Origin: Gracilibacillus lacisalsi DSM 19029
GTDB lineage: Bacteria; Bacillota; Bacilli; Bacillales; Amphibacillaceae
Direction of reading: 5' to 3'
Length of the DNA stretch: 64,000 bases
Assembly: GCF_000377765.1 (NCBI RefSeq)
Contig: NZ_KB898663.1
Coordinates: forward strand, 248,001-312,000
Shown here: positions 22,620 to 30,868 of the stretch, piece by piece
Layout: every line of letters starts with the position of its first letter
Position numbering within the stretch: the stretch's first letter is position 1
Program-made: the position numbers and the translations under genes
The notes under the pieces: generated by a model
What the model saw: only the letters and a program-made list of their open reading frames with translations
Database searches by the model: none
What the model was told of the DNA's origin: nothing

Positions 22620-23237
22620 TTAGGATTCTAATAACGTTTCTAAAAATTGTGTGGTTTTGTCATGGTTTTCTGAATTAATAGGGATGATTAAAACCTTATC
22701 CTGGAAAGGCTCGATATCATCAAAAACATCTAATTGGTTCGTATCTATCCCATATACCGATTCTGTTCCGAACTGATATAATTCCACACCATTCTGCTCC
22801 AATAATGATTCGTCAACCACTTCGTCTACTTCTAATATTCCTTCCTGTTCTACCATTTGTTCCGCTATCGTTTCATTCGTTACAATAATATCCACCATAT
22901 TAGCCCCAATATTAGCCCAAAACTTTTGAATATCTGCATAGGACAAATCCGCAATAGATTCGCCTCCAGAAGTTATATTATTTACTGTTACTTGGAATTC
23001 ATCAAAGTATTTCTCATTGACTTGATTGGAGAATTGCTCCGTAATATCATACGGTATTTGGCTGACAACCATCACTTCATAGGTTTCTTCTTTCTCCCCA
23101 AAAATAGTCGATAAAATGGATACTAGAAAAGCTACTCCTAATACAATCCCAATTATGTGGATTTTATAATATTCCCAAATATAATCTACTGCTTCTTTAA
23201 AAGACATCGTTTTCAACGTTTCCCATAATTTTTTCAT
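22620..23237 (-). CDS. Membrane-anchored protein of unknown function
   Basis: A 205-residue protein I do not recognise. A short cytoplasmic N-terminus (FKEAVDYIWEYYKIH) is followed by one membrane segment (about 28-47) and an acidic, mostly soluble extracytoplasmic domain of about 155 residues rich in Glu, Asp and Ile. There is no lipobox and no known catalytic motif. The start is ATG 23237 or the adjacent GTG 23240, both served by GGGGGAG. It stands alone with its own terminator. Confidence 0.6.
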   Translation of the reverse strand: MKKLWETLKTMSFKEAVDYIWEYYKIHIIGIVLGVAFLVSILSTIFGEKEETYEVMVVSQIPYDITEQFSNQVNEKYFDEFQVTVNNITSGGESIADLSYADIQKFWANIGANMVDIIVTNETIAEQMVEQEGILEVDEVVDESLLEQNGVELYQFGTESVYGIDTNQLDVFDDIEPFQDKVLIIPINSENHDKTTQFLETLLES

Positions 23238-23372
23238 CACGCAACTTCTCCCCCTGCTACCATTCTGTCTTTAATTATGAGTATATCACATTCATGAGAA
23301 ACTGAAATCGCAAACAAGAATTTTACATAAAGTTTCCGTCGTTTATAGATTTCATCGTATAGTGAGCCTACC

Positions 23373-24389
23373 TCAATGGGAAAGCAACTGATCTATCAAC
23401 CAATCATACGACTTTCTTCCACTAATTTCATGTACCCCAGGAAAAATATCATAAGCGAATTTTTCAGGGCGATTATGATAGTATTTCTCAATTTCAGCAA
23501 TTGCCTCTTTTACAAATTTATTGGGAAAAATCGGATCTTTTTCCCCTGATTCAATAAATAAACTTCTTGGTGAAATTAATGATATCCATTCCGGCAATTC
23601 CGCATAATTCAAAATCCCCGGTATATAATTATCAATACAATGATGCATCGCCATAATGCTTCCCTTAAAAGTATTCGGGAATCCTGTTAAGACAGTTGCA
23701 CTTACACGTAGGTCTAGGGCAGCTGTATATGTCGTAATGACTGCTCCACCAGAAAAACCCATCATTCCTATTCGTGCAGTATCTACGTCAGAACAGGCTT
23801 CGATATAATCTAACATACGACGTGCCTCCCATATTCGTAAACCTGCAAGAGTTTTCCCTTCCAATAACAGGTTTGTTGCCATTGCTTCACAAGAATTAAT
23901 ATTGCCAGCTTCCTTATCTCGAGTGAGGCGCCGATCTCCAAATCCCATTACTTCTGGTGCGAACACTTTCATACCACGTTTCACCAATTCTACTGCAAAT
24001 TGCTTATGAATACCTGGCTCTCCTTGTTCTTCTTCTCCACTTTTAGTCAGTCCAACTGCTTCGTTAATACCATAGCCATGACCATGGAGTGCTAAAACCG
24101 AAGCATAGGTTTGTTGTTCATTTTTGGGTGTCAAGACATAGACTGGTATGTGGATTAATTCTGTAACTGGTAAGGAAATCAACTCTCTGGTATAGTCATC
24201 AAATTCTTTCGTTTCCTTAACAGTAGGTTTCATCTCCACTCGTGTTTCGTCTAAATATGAGAAGTCACCTAACAACTCTACTAAACTACTTTTTAAAGTT
24301 AGTTTTCGTTCGATGGGGCCAACTGCTTTAACCGTTTCTTCTAGTGCATTATCATAAAATTGGTTAAACAATCGATCTAACTGATTCAT
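23373..24389 (-). CDS. Alpha/beta hydrolase family protein (esterase-like)
   Basis: A 338-residue cytoplasmic protein without a signal peptide. Alpha/beta hydrolase hallmarks: oxyanion strand VLALHGHGYG (about 107), nucleophile elbow GMMGFSGGAV (Ser about 211), an acid region near ESGEKDPIF and a C-terminal histidine in FPGVHEISG. The size and long N-terminal extension resemble Abhydrolase_7/acetyl xylan esterase-like proteins of polysaccharide-using Bacilli. The substrate is unknown. Confidence 0.75.
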   Translation of the reverse strand: MNQLDRLFNQFYDNALEETVKAVGPIERKLTLKSSLVELLGDFSYLDETRVEMKPTVKETKEFDDYTRELISLPVTELIHIPVYVLTPKNEQQTYASVLALHGHGYGINEAVGLTKSGEEEQGEPGIHKQFAVELVKRGMKVFAPEVMGFGDRRLTRDKEAGNINSCEAMATNLLLEGKTLAGLRIWEARRMLDYIEACSDVDTARIGMMGFSGGAVITTYTAALDLRVSATVLTGFPNTFKGSIMAMHHCIDNYIPGILNYAELPEWISLISPRSLFIESGEKDPIFPNKFVKEAIAEIEKYYHNRPEKFAYDIFPGVHEISGRKSYDWLIDQLLSH

Positions 24390-24513
24390 ATGTCCAACTC
24401 CTTTTAGATTACGTAGCCAAAAATGAAAACGTTTTAAAGTGTAATTCTATTATATACGATTTTGGTACTTTAAAAAAATAAAAAATCTAAAAGGAGTTTA
24501 AAATTATTGAAAG

Positions 24514-24541
24514 GGCTAACCTTCATTTTCGAAAGTTAGCC
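24514..24541 (-). terminator. Terminator of the small-protein gene run
   Basis: GGCTAAC and GTTAGCC form the base of a stem with TTC/GAA pairing above it; the minus strand continues CCCTTTCAATAATTTT. It ends the three small genes at 24551-25096. Confidence 0.6.
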
Positions 24542-24550
24542 ACAAATAGA

Positions 24551-24694
24551 TTATAGTCCACCACAATGTCTGCCAGTTTGTCTTCTCACCATTTCATTTC
24601 TTTCTCCGCCATCCGATAGTTCTTCAGAAAATTCATGATCTTTCTTATTTTTTAGTTTGTCATTGGTATGATTTGATTGTCTTTTATTTTTCAC
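24551..24694 (-). CDS. Small basic protein, 47 residues
   Basis: An open frame starting at GTG 24694, preceded by AGGTGG with a 5-base gap, and overlapping the end of the 56-residue gene upstream by 11 bp. The sequence is Lys/Asn-rich, then KDHEFSEELSDGGERNE, then a basic tail ending in CGGL. The EFSEELSD stretch is reminiscent of YfhD-type small Bacillaceae proteins, but the resemblance is weak. Overlap and ribosome binding site make it likely to be a real coupled gene. Confidence 0.5.
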   Translation of the reverse strand: MKNKRQSNHTNDKLKNKKDHEFSEELSDGGERNEMVRRQTGRHCGGL

Positions 24695-24854
24695 CTTGTC
24701 CACCTGTTTCCGTATTTAAATAATCATTACCAGGTTCCTTCGACGCTTGTTGTAGTCTTGTTTCATCCCTATCAGGATGATGTGTTTCATGATTAATTTC
24801 AGGTATTGACTCTTGTTCAATCTCTACTGTTTTTGGTGGTTTTTTCTCTTTCAT
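24684..24854 (-). CDS. Small hydrophilic protein, 56 residues
   Basis: A charged, probably disordered protein with many Glu, His and Gln (PEINHETHHPDRDETRLQQ) and no hydrophobic segment. ATG 24854 follows AAGGGTGATTAGT; the longer frame upstream lacks a site. It lies between two other tiny genes on the same strand. Function unknown; small spore- or stress-associated proteins have this composition, but nothing here proves that. Confidence 0.55.
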   Translation of the reverse strand: MKEKKPPKTVEIEQESIPEINHETHHPDRDETRLQQASKEPGNDYLNTETGGQGEK

Positions 24855-24886
24855 ACTAATCACCCTTTTTTCCGTTTTATTCAAGG

Positions 24887-25096
24887 TTACGAGTTATTTC
24901 TTACTTGTTCTATTTCTTTGTTAGCAACATATTCATTCGCTTCTTCCAATTCTTTATGTGCGTCAACAGAGTCTCCTGCATAGCGCTCACTTGAATCCTC
25001 AAGATGGGCAGGATCTACGTCTTTTCTGATCCCTAATTCTCCATCCTGGTTTGCTTGGTTAGGCATATGAAAGGTCTTTTTTCGCTTACTTTTCAT
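24887..25096 (-). CDS. Small hydrophilic protein, 69 residues
   Basis: A Lys/Arg-rich start (KSKRKKTFHMPNQANQDGEL) is followed by an acidic helical half (HKELEEANEYVANKEIEQV). No membrane segment or cysteine. ATG 25096 is chosen because GAGGTG lies 6-7 bases upstream. First of three small genes, divergent from ykuS. I do not recognise the family. Confidence 0.6.
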   Translation of the reverse strand: MKSKRKKTFHMPNQANQDGELGIRKDVDPAHLEDSSERYAGDSVDAHKELEEANEYVANKEIEQVRNNS

Positions 25097-25259
25097 GATA
25101 ATCACCTCATCGTTATTTTTTGCATTGCTCTTATTTTCATGCGGAAGGAATTTAATAAGTTAAAAAATTTGAGGAATAAAACGATAAAAGTAGTAAAAAA
25201 TATGACTATGTATGAAAGAACATATTAAAAGATGATGTTAATTTAAGGAGGAAAATAAA

Positions 25260-25511
25260 ATGGCGCGTATTGGAGTAGAGGAATCCTTAACAGCAGTACA
25301 ACAACAATTACAGGAAAATGGGCATGAAGTCATCACATTAAGACAAGAACAAGATACTAATGGCTGTGATTGCTGTGTAGTTTCTGGTCAAGATCAAAAT
25401 GTGATGGGAATGCAAGACACTGCGATTCAAGGTTCAGTAATTAGTGCTCAAGGACTTAATGCGAATGACGTTTGTCAGCAAGTAGAGCAAAGATTGCAGC
25501 AGCAGCAGTAA
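25260..25511 (+). CDS. ykuS: YkuS family (UPF0180) protein
   Basis: An 83-residue UPF0180 protein: [20 protein letters not shown] at the N-terminus, the [18 protein letters not shown] core with a Cys pair, and a helical Gln-rich end. B. subtilis YkuS is the reference member; its function is unknown. The start has AAGGAGG 8 bases upstream. It is followed by an intrinsic terminator. Confidence 0.88.
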   Translation: MARIGVEESLTAVQQQLQENGHEVITLRQEQDTNGCDCCVVSGQDQNVMGMQDTAIQGSVISAQGLNANDVCQQVEQRLQQQQ

Positions 25512-25534
25512 ATTTTATATAAAAATGAGAGCGA

Positions 25535-25569
25535 AAAACCAGCCTTCCAATCATGAAACGGCTGGTTTT
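25535..25569 (+). terminator. Terminator after ykuS
   Basis: AAAACCAGCC and GGCTGGTTTT form a 10-bp stem with a 15-base loop, followed by CTTATTTTTAT on the plus strand. Confidence 0.8.
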
Positions 25570-25739
25570 CTTATTTTTATATAACATGCTCATCTATGAT
25601 GCTGTCAATGTTGAAGCATCTAGCTTTTCTACCTATTCAGCCGGACAACCACTCCCCATTTTACCCTTTTACCAAAGTATAGTTTTATCATTTTAATACA
25701 AGCTATAAGCATCAGTTTGTTATCAAAGGAGCTACACAA

Positions 25740-27131
25740 ATGGAAGGTAGTTGGATTGCCATTATTCCGTTTATCGTTGTGATCGTGACAGCGATAAAAA
25801 CAAAACAAGTATTCCCGGGATTAACTCTAGGACTGATCGTTGGGGCTTATTTCGTTGAACCGTCTCTAATAGGTGGTATCGAACAAGCAGCACAATATAT
25901 CGTAGACAGCTTAACTGATATTAATAATTTAAAGATCATCATTTTCTTATATATGTTTTCTGGTCTTGTCGGAATTATGAAGGCTTCAGGTGGTATCAAA
26001 GGATTTGTTGCATTGACTTCTGAGAAAATTAATACAAAGCGAGAAGCCATTTTGCTAACGTGGGCTTCGACACTTGGTACATTTAGTGCTCCTAGTTTCC
26101 GGATTGTAACAGTAGCACCAATTATGAAGGCATTATTACAAAAAATTAACATGACTCGCAAAGAACTTGCCTTTATGATTGAGACAAGTACACAACCTGT
26201 TATTGTGTTAATCCCGATTGCTACAGCTTTTGTTGGTTATATGGTTTCCGTTATCGAAATGGGTTTGCAAAATCAAGGAATTGAAGCTGATCCTTATTCT
26301 ATGTTTATTCGCAGTATTCCGTTTAATTTTTTTGCCATTTCAATGATTGTTATCGGGACATTATTCGTTATATTCCGCCATCCAAAAGAAATTGATCAAG
26401 ATGAACGTGACCCTGAACGAATTAAAGATGAAGACAACAGCTCTGCCGATGATATCGAAGCAAAACCATGGAATTTAATCATTCCCGTATCATTAGTGAT
26501 TATCTTAACTTTGTTCCTGACCTGGTGGGATGGTAATCAACAAGGATATGGATTTTTCCAGGCCTTTATCGAAGCCGATGTCTTACAGGCAATGGTGGTG
26601 GCATTATTTATTACCTTATTAATAACGGTCATCATGCAAATCATTCAAAAAAAATCGTTAAAAAACACTATACATGAGTTTATTGAGGCTGGAAATAATC
26701 TTATGTCTGTCATCCTTTTATTAGCTGTTGTATGGGGATTATCTTCTGTTACGGAAGATCTCGGTTTTTCAACGTTTGTTACCAACAATGTAGATTGGGT
26801 ACCAGCTATGTTGATTCCACCTGTCATGTTTTTAATTGGTTCGTTTGTGTCCTATTTTATTGGCTCTTCCTGGGGAACATGGGGGATTTTAATGCCACTT
26901 GGGGTCTCTCTGGCACAGGCTGCTGATGCATCCTTTCCTTTAGTAATAGGAGCAGTATTTGCAAGCGGATCATTTGGTTCAATCGCATCACCGTTAAGTG
27001 ACAACAATAATACGATTGCTGGATTGTTGAACATTAATGCGATGCAATACGCTAGGTATAAATTAGTTCCAGCATTAATCGCACTTGCTATTTCGACCGT
27101 TCTATATGGTGTGATGACATTTATCTTATAG
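25740..27131 (+). CDS. NhaC family Na+/H+ antiporter-like protein
   Basis: A 463-residue polytopic membrane protein with about 11 hydrophobic segments, of the NhaC/YheL antiporter group. Characteristic stretches: IIIFLYMFSGLVGIMKASGG, STLGTFSAPSFR, SYFIGSSWGTWGILMPLGV and GSFGSIASPLSDNN. Members exchange Na+ for H+ or for an organic partner (malate/lactate in MleN/YqkI relatives), so the exact exchange is open. Start supported by AAAGGAG. The alpha/beta hydrolase gene follows with a 54-bp gap. Confidence 0.85.
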   Translation: MEGSWIAIIPFIVVIVTAIKTKQVFPGLTLGLIVGAYFVEPSLIGGIEQAAQYIVDSLTDINNLKIIIFLYMFSGLVGIMKASGGIKGFVALTSEKINTKREAILLTWASTLGTFSAPSFRIVTVAPIMKALLQKINMTRKELAFMIETSTQPVIVLIPIATAFVGYMVSVIEMGLQNQGIEADPYSMFIRSIPFNFFAISMIVIGTLFVIFRHPKEIDQDERDPERIKDEDNSSADDIEAKPWNLIIPVSLVIILTLFLTWWDGNQQGYGFFQAFIEADVLQAMVVALFITLLITVIMQIIQKKSLKNTIHEFIEAGNNLMSVILLLAVVWGLSSVTEDLGFSTFVTNNVDWVPAMLIPPVMFLIGSFVSYFIGSSWGTWGILMPLGVSLAQAADASFPLVIGAVFASGSFGSIASPLSDNNNTIAGLLNINAMQYARYKLVPALIALAISTVLYGVMTFIL

Positions 27132-27185
27132 TTGAGACTTACATCAGTGACTATAGTAGTGATAAAGCTAAAGTGGAGGTATATC

Positions 27186-28031
27186 ATGTATTCGAGCAAT
27201 TATATCCAATCAAAAGATGGCATTAACCTTTTTTATCAAACCTGGACACCTTCTCATCCAAAGGCAGTCATTATTATTGTGCACGGAGCCGGTGAACATT
27301 CTGGCAGATATCAGCCGATTACCGCCCAATGTGTCAACCATGAAATTGCTGTAGTTGCCCCTGACTTACGAGGTTTCGGGCAATCAGAAGGAGCTCGGGG
27401 GCACATCAATACATTCCAGGAATATGTAGACGACCTGCATACGCTCGTTGAGCTGGTATCCGCTCAGTTTCAACATATGCCCATTTTTTTATTCGGTCAC
27501 AGCTTAGGTGGTTTAATTGTGATTCGTTACAGTCAAATATACGCATATGAGACAAATGGTGTAATCCTATCTTCACCCGCATTAGCATTGCGTTTTGAGC
27601 TGCCTTCTTTTAGCAAGAAAATCCTTGCAGTTGCTTCTAGTGTATTACCGAACCTATCGATACGTCCTAATAAGTGGGAAAGGATTTTCAGAGCAATCAC
27701 ATCCTTAGAACCATATCTACCAAAGAAAAAAGAACTAAAAAAAGACCCATTAATGACGTCTCAATATACGCCACGTTGGCTATTTGAGTTAATCCAAAAT
27801 GGAGTTGATGCGATAGCAGAAGCAGCCTTATTCCAATTCCCAGTTCTATTTGTCTACGATCAAAAAGATCCGATCATACATCCTCGTTTTATTCAAGATT
27901 TTTTCCATTCCGTTTCGATACCGGATAAGCATTTCGTTACGTTTAATGATGGATTCCATCATCCGCTACAAGCCCACTATCGAGATTTAGCACTGGATAA
28001 TGTTATGCAATGGATCAATAAGCGGCTATGA
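27186..28031 (+). CDS. Alpha/beta hydrolase (monoacylglycerol lipase-like)
   Basis: A 281-residue serine hydrolase of the Hydrolase_4 group. Oxyanion region VIIVHGAGEHSGRYQ, then RGFGQSEGARG, nucleophile elbow FLFGHSLGGLI (Ser about 100), acid in YDQKDPIIH and histidine in FNDGFHHPLQ: the full pattern of monoacylglycerol lipase/lysophospholipase homologues. No signal peptide. ATG 27186 follows GGAGG by 6 bases; the frame is open 18 codons further but without a site. Probably cotranscribed with the antiporter gene. Confidence 0.85.
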   Translation: MYSSNYIQSKDGINLFYQTWTPSHPKAVIIIVHGAGEHSGRYQPITAQCVNHEIAVVAPDLRGFGQSEGARGHINTFQEYVDDLHTLVELVSAQFQHMPIFLFGHSLGGLIVIRYSQIYAYETNGVILSSPALALRFELPSFSKKILAVASSVLPNLSIRPNKWERIFRAITSLEPYLPKKKELKKDPLMTSQYTPRWLFELIQNGVDAIAEAALFQFPVLFVYDQKDPIIHPRFIQDFFHSVSIPDKHFVTFNDGFHHPLQAHYRDLALDNVMQWINKRL

Positions 28032-28060
28032 GTAATAAAAAAGGATAAATTCATCATTTA

Positions 28061-28485
28061 TTCCGGGAAGGGAGTGCTTTTCCCTTGGAGCATAATTTCG
28101 CTTCCGGGGATAAGTGCTCCGCTTCCGGGGATATTCGCTTCTCTTCCCTGGATATATCCATTTATCCAGGGAACAGGACGCCTTTTCCTCGGAAGAGAAT
28201 GCTTTTCCCCGGAGTAGGATTTCGCTTCCGGGATAAGTGCTCCGCTTCCGGAGATATTCGCTTCCCTTCCCTGGATATATCCATTTATCCAGGGAACATG
28301 AGACCTTTTCCTCGGAAGGGAATGCTTTTTCCCCGGAACAGGATTTCGCTTCCATGGATAAGTGCTCCGCTTCCTGGGATATTCGCTTCTCTTCCCTGGA
28401 TATATCCATTTATCCAGGGAACAGGAGACCTTTTCCTCGGAAGGGAATGCTTTTTCCCCGGAGCAGGATTTCGCTTCCGGGGATA
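28061..28485. repeat. Higher-order repeat: about 124-bp units of six 21-bp modules
   Basis: TTTCGCTTCC recurs at 28096, 28220, 28344 and 28469, a 124-125 bp period with three full units and a partial one. Each unit holds six TTCC/ATCC-centred modules at 20-21 bp spacing (in unit 2: 28226, 28246, 28267, 28287, 28308, 28329). Adjacent modules such as CCTGGATATATCCA and TATCCAGG are mutually complementary. It fills the convergent spacer between the lipase and SGNH hydrolase genes. Open frames on both strands follow from the repeat and are not genes. Confidence 0.88.
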
Positions 28486-28542
28486 TCCAATAATTACTCA
28501 ATAGAACGAACCGCAAGTGAAACTAGACTAGTTTAGTTACCA

Positions 28543-29199
28543 TTATTGTTTCCGCCAGTTAAAATCTATCGTATTTAAGAAAGCTTTTGCTAAAACCGTA
28601 TGGCCTGTGTGATTGGGATGAACTCGATCCCATGCAATTGCAGCCGGATAGATTATCTCTAAAACAGTGTTAAATGCTTTTTGTGTATCAACAAATAATG
28701 TATCGTGTTCGTTCGCAATTTGCTTCACAACTTTACCATACTCATCCATCTTATAACGCATTGGATCATTGGAATTAGGTTCGATATAAAAAGGTGTCAT
28801 CAGCACTAATTGCTTTACTTCTGATTTTGAGTGCTCGACTAGCTCTCGGTATGTTTTCTCATATTCATCGATATAAACATGTCGATCTGGAATAAAAGGA
28901 GAATCGAATTGGCGCCACACATCATTAATACCGATCATGATGACTAACCAATCCGGCGCTTGGTCAAGTACGTCTTCCTGCCAACGATTCTTTAAATCTA
29001 TAACATTATTTCCGGATATCCCTTTATTTACGACACGGATTCCTAATTCAGGGTATGTCGATTGTAGAAATGCATCAACAATGGATACATATCCAGTTCC
29101 TAACGCTTGAAATAATCCTTCCCCCTCTGGTTTTGCACGATCACAATCAGTTACAGAATCTCCAATAAACAATAATTTTTGATTTTTTGCTAGCTTCAT
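28543..29199 (-). CDS. SGNH/GDSL hydrolase family protein
   Basis: A 218-residue esterase-like protein without a signal peptide. SGNH blocks: LLFIGDSVTD (Ser 15), NKGISGNNV (Gly/Asn), VIMIGINDVW (Asn) and WDRVHPNHTGH (Asp and His). Such enzymes remove acetyl or other acyl groups from sugars, which suits its position 17 bp after a sugar isomerase gene at the end of an ABC uptake operon. The exact substrate is unknown. Confidence 0.87.
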   Translation of the reverse strand: MKLAKNQKLLFIGDSVTDCDRAKPEGEGLFQALGTGYVSIVDAFLQSTYPELGIRVVNKGISGNNVIDLKNRWQEDVLDQAPDWLVIMIGINDVWRQFDSPFIPDRHVYIDEYEKTYRELVEHSKSEVKQLVLMTPFYIEPNSNDPMRYKMDEYGKVVKQIANEHDTLFVDTQKAFNTVLEIIYPAAIAWDRVHPNHTGHTVLAKAFLNTIDFNWRKQ

Positions 29200-29216
29200 T
29201 TTGTCCTCCTATTATA

Positions 29217-29738
29217 TTAAGATATTCGATTAACTCCAGGATTAGTAAAGATATCATACTCGTCACGACTTGTAGTAGAAAATTCGGAAACAACTGCACC
29301 TTGATCTGTTGCTTGGAACCAATGCAACGTATTCGGTGGAATCGTATATTGTTCACCTGGGTTTAATTCAATCTCGTGAAATACGGTATAATATGCTTCA
29401 CTTTCTTTCGGAATCGTTGCTTGGATCGGTTCCGTCGGTTCTCCTTCTACATATAAATAAACTTGACCTGCCCGACAGCGAAATGTTTCTTGCTTTCCTT
29501 CTGTTTGACCAATCGGGGGATGCTTATGCTCAGGGCATGTTTGATTTGGAAACAAGACAAGTTCTTTAGCACAATAGTGGGAATTATTTTCATATGTAAT
29601 TAACTGTAAGCCTTCTTGCTCTAATCGATTTAGACCAAAATCAGCAATTTCCACACGTTGCTTTTCCTCTTCCGTTAAAAATAACCCTGTCTTTGTTAAA
29701 GTTTCAATAGTTTTACGTTGAGCTTCTTTTTGATTCAT
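29217..29738 (-). CDS. D-lyxose/mannose isomerase family protein (cupin)
   Basis: A 173-residue cupin-type sugar isomerase. The metal ligands of the D-lyxose ketol-isomerase family (YdaE-like) are visible: H71 and H73 in CPEHKHPP, E84 in KQETFRC and H139 in NTLHWFQ. Such enzymes interconvert D-lyxose/D-xylulose and D-mannose/D-fructose. ATG 29738 is chosen because AGGTGG lies 9 bases before it. It follows the ABC transporter genes and a GntR remnant. Confidence 0.82.
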   Translation of the reverse strand: MNQKEAQRKTIETLTKTGLFLTEEEKQRVEIADFGLNRLEQEGLQLITYENNSHYCAKELVLFPNQTCPEHKHPPIGQTEGKQETFRCRAGQVYLYVEGEPTEPIQATIPKESEAYYTVFHEIELNPGEQYTIPPNTLHWFQATDQGAVVSEFSTTSRDEYDIFTNPGVNRIS

Positions 29739-29814
29739 TTTATCACACCACCTATTCATCATGTATATTGTTATATATATCTATAATTCTAATTTGTCAT
29801 TACATTTTTGCTTC

Positions 29815-29980
29815 AAAATAGCAGTTCTTCTTTAGCGAGTTTTAAAAAAGCTTCTCTTACATATGTTTCTAGTAACGATATTGGGTAACATCTTTTTCCG
29901 ATACTTTTTTCCTGGCTTTAGATACGATTCTTAACGTGCTCATATATTCTATCCCTAGCTGAATGATGTAAATTATACAT
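29815..29980 (-). pseudogene. Decayed N-terminal fragment of a GntR-family regulator
   Basis: From ATG 29980 (with AGGAGAGG upstream) the minus strand reads HHSARDRIYEHVKNRI and then a stop; after frame changes VREAFLKLAKEEL follows. These match LSARDKMYEHIKNRI and VREAFLKLAEEEL of the intact GntR protein at 33216-33893. Only the winged-helix part is left. It sits between the permease and isomerase genes of the operon controlled by the intact copy. Confidence 0.8.
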
Positions 29981-30015
29981 AACCTCTCCTAACCTTTCTA
30001 ATAAACTAGTTTGTA

Positions 30016-30849
30016 TTATCCCTTAACAGCACCTGATGCCATACCTTTAATAATTTGTTCTTGAAATAGAATATAAGCAATTAATACTGGAATAATGGAG
30101 ATAATAACTCCTGCTGCAATTAATCCATATTCACTTAAATGCGAAGATTGAAAACTTGCTAACCCAAGTGGCAAAGTCTTTGTTACATCTGAAGAGATTA
30201 AAACGGTTGCAAAAATGTATTCATTCCATGCAGCGATAAACACTAAAATACCTACTGTAGCAAGTACTGGCTTACTCATAGGAATGACCACTTTCGAAAA
30301 TACATTCCAATAGTTGCATCCGTCAATTATCGCCGCTTCTTCCATTTCTTTTGGAATCCCTTTCATAAATCCTACTAGTAAAAAAACTGTTTTAGGTAAA
30401 TTTAAAGCAGTGTACACAATGATTATTCCGAAAATGGTGTCTCTTAAACCTAACGTATGCATTTTAAAAAACATAGGATATATCAGGGATTGAAGTGGGA
30501 TGGTTAACCCGATAATAAATAGTAAATATAGGAACGTATTTCCTTTAAACTCAAATCTTGATAATGCATAAGAAACCGTAGAACCAAGTACAAAACATAA
30601 CAATACGGTAGCTACTGCAACAATTAGACTATTCAACAAATACATGACCATATTTACATCAAATAATGCAAAAATATAATTGTCAATATTAAATGATTCT
30701 GGTAAACCAAATGGATTTGAAAAAATCTCCCTATTAGACTTAAATGATGTTATTAATACCCAAATAAATAAGCCAAAAGTCAGCGAGAAATATCCCCATA
30801 TGAATAGATACTTTAAAGGGGATACAAAATTAGAAAAGACTTTACCCAT
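30016..30849 (-). CDS. Carbohydrate ABC transporter permease (MalG type)
   Basis: A 277-residue CUT1 permease with six membrane segments and the EAA loop EEAAIIDGCNYWNVF; the C-terminus is IKGMASGAVKG. ATG 30849 has AGG 6 bases upstream; the GTG four codons before it overlaps the ribosome binding site. It forms the channel with the gene 19 bp upstream. Confidence 0.86.
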   Translation of the reverse strand: MGKVFSNFVSPLKYLFIWGYFSLTFGLFIWVLITSFKSNREIFSNPFGLPESFNIDNYIFALFDVNMVMYLLNSLIVAVATVLLCFVLGSTVSYALSRFEFKGNTFLYLLFIIGLTIPLQSLIYPMFFKMHTLGLRDTIFGIIIVYTALNLPKTVFLLVGFMKGIPKEMEEAAIIDGCNYWNVFSKVVIPMSKPVLATVGILVFIAAWNEYIFATVLISSDVTKTLPLGLASFQSSHLSEYGLIAAGVIISIIPVLIAYILFQEQIIKGMASGAVKG

Positions 30850-30868
30850 ATATATCCTCACCTCTCCA

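Noticed and set aside
25580-25739. Riboswitch or leader upstream of the NhaC-like gene
   Set aside because: Only one short hairpin (GATGCT/AGCATC near 25600) is seen; no recognised riboswitch consensus and no terminator before the start codon.
28061-28485. CRISPR array
   Set aside because: Modules are too short, there are no unique spacers of regular length between identical repeats, and no cas genes are present.
28026-28536. Several overlapping open frames on both strands between the lipase and SGNH genes
   Set aside because: All are translations of the 21-bp/124-bp repeat, which leaves frames open on both strands. No ribosome binding sites and no similarity to any family.
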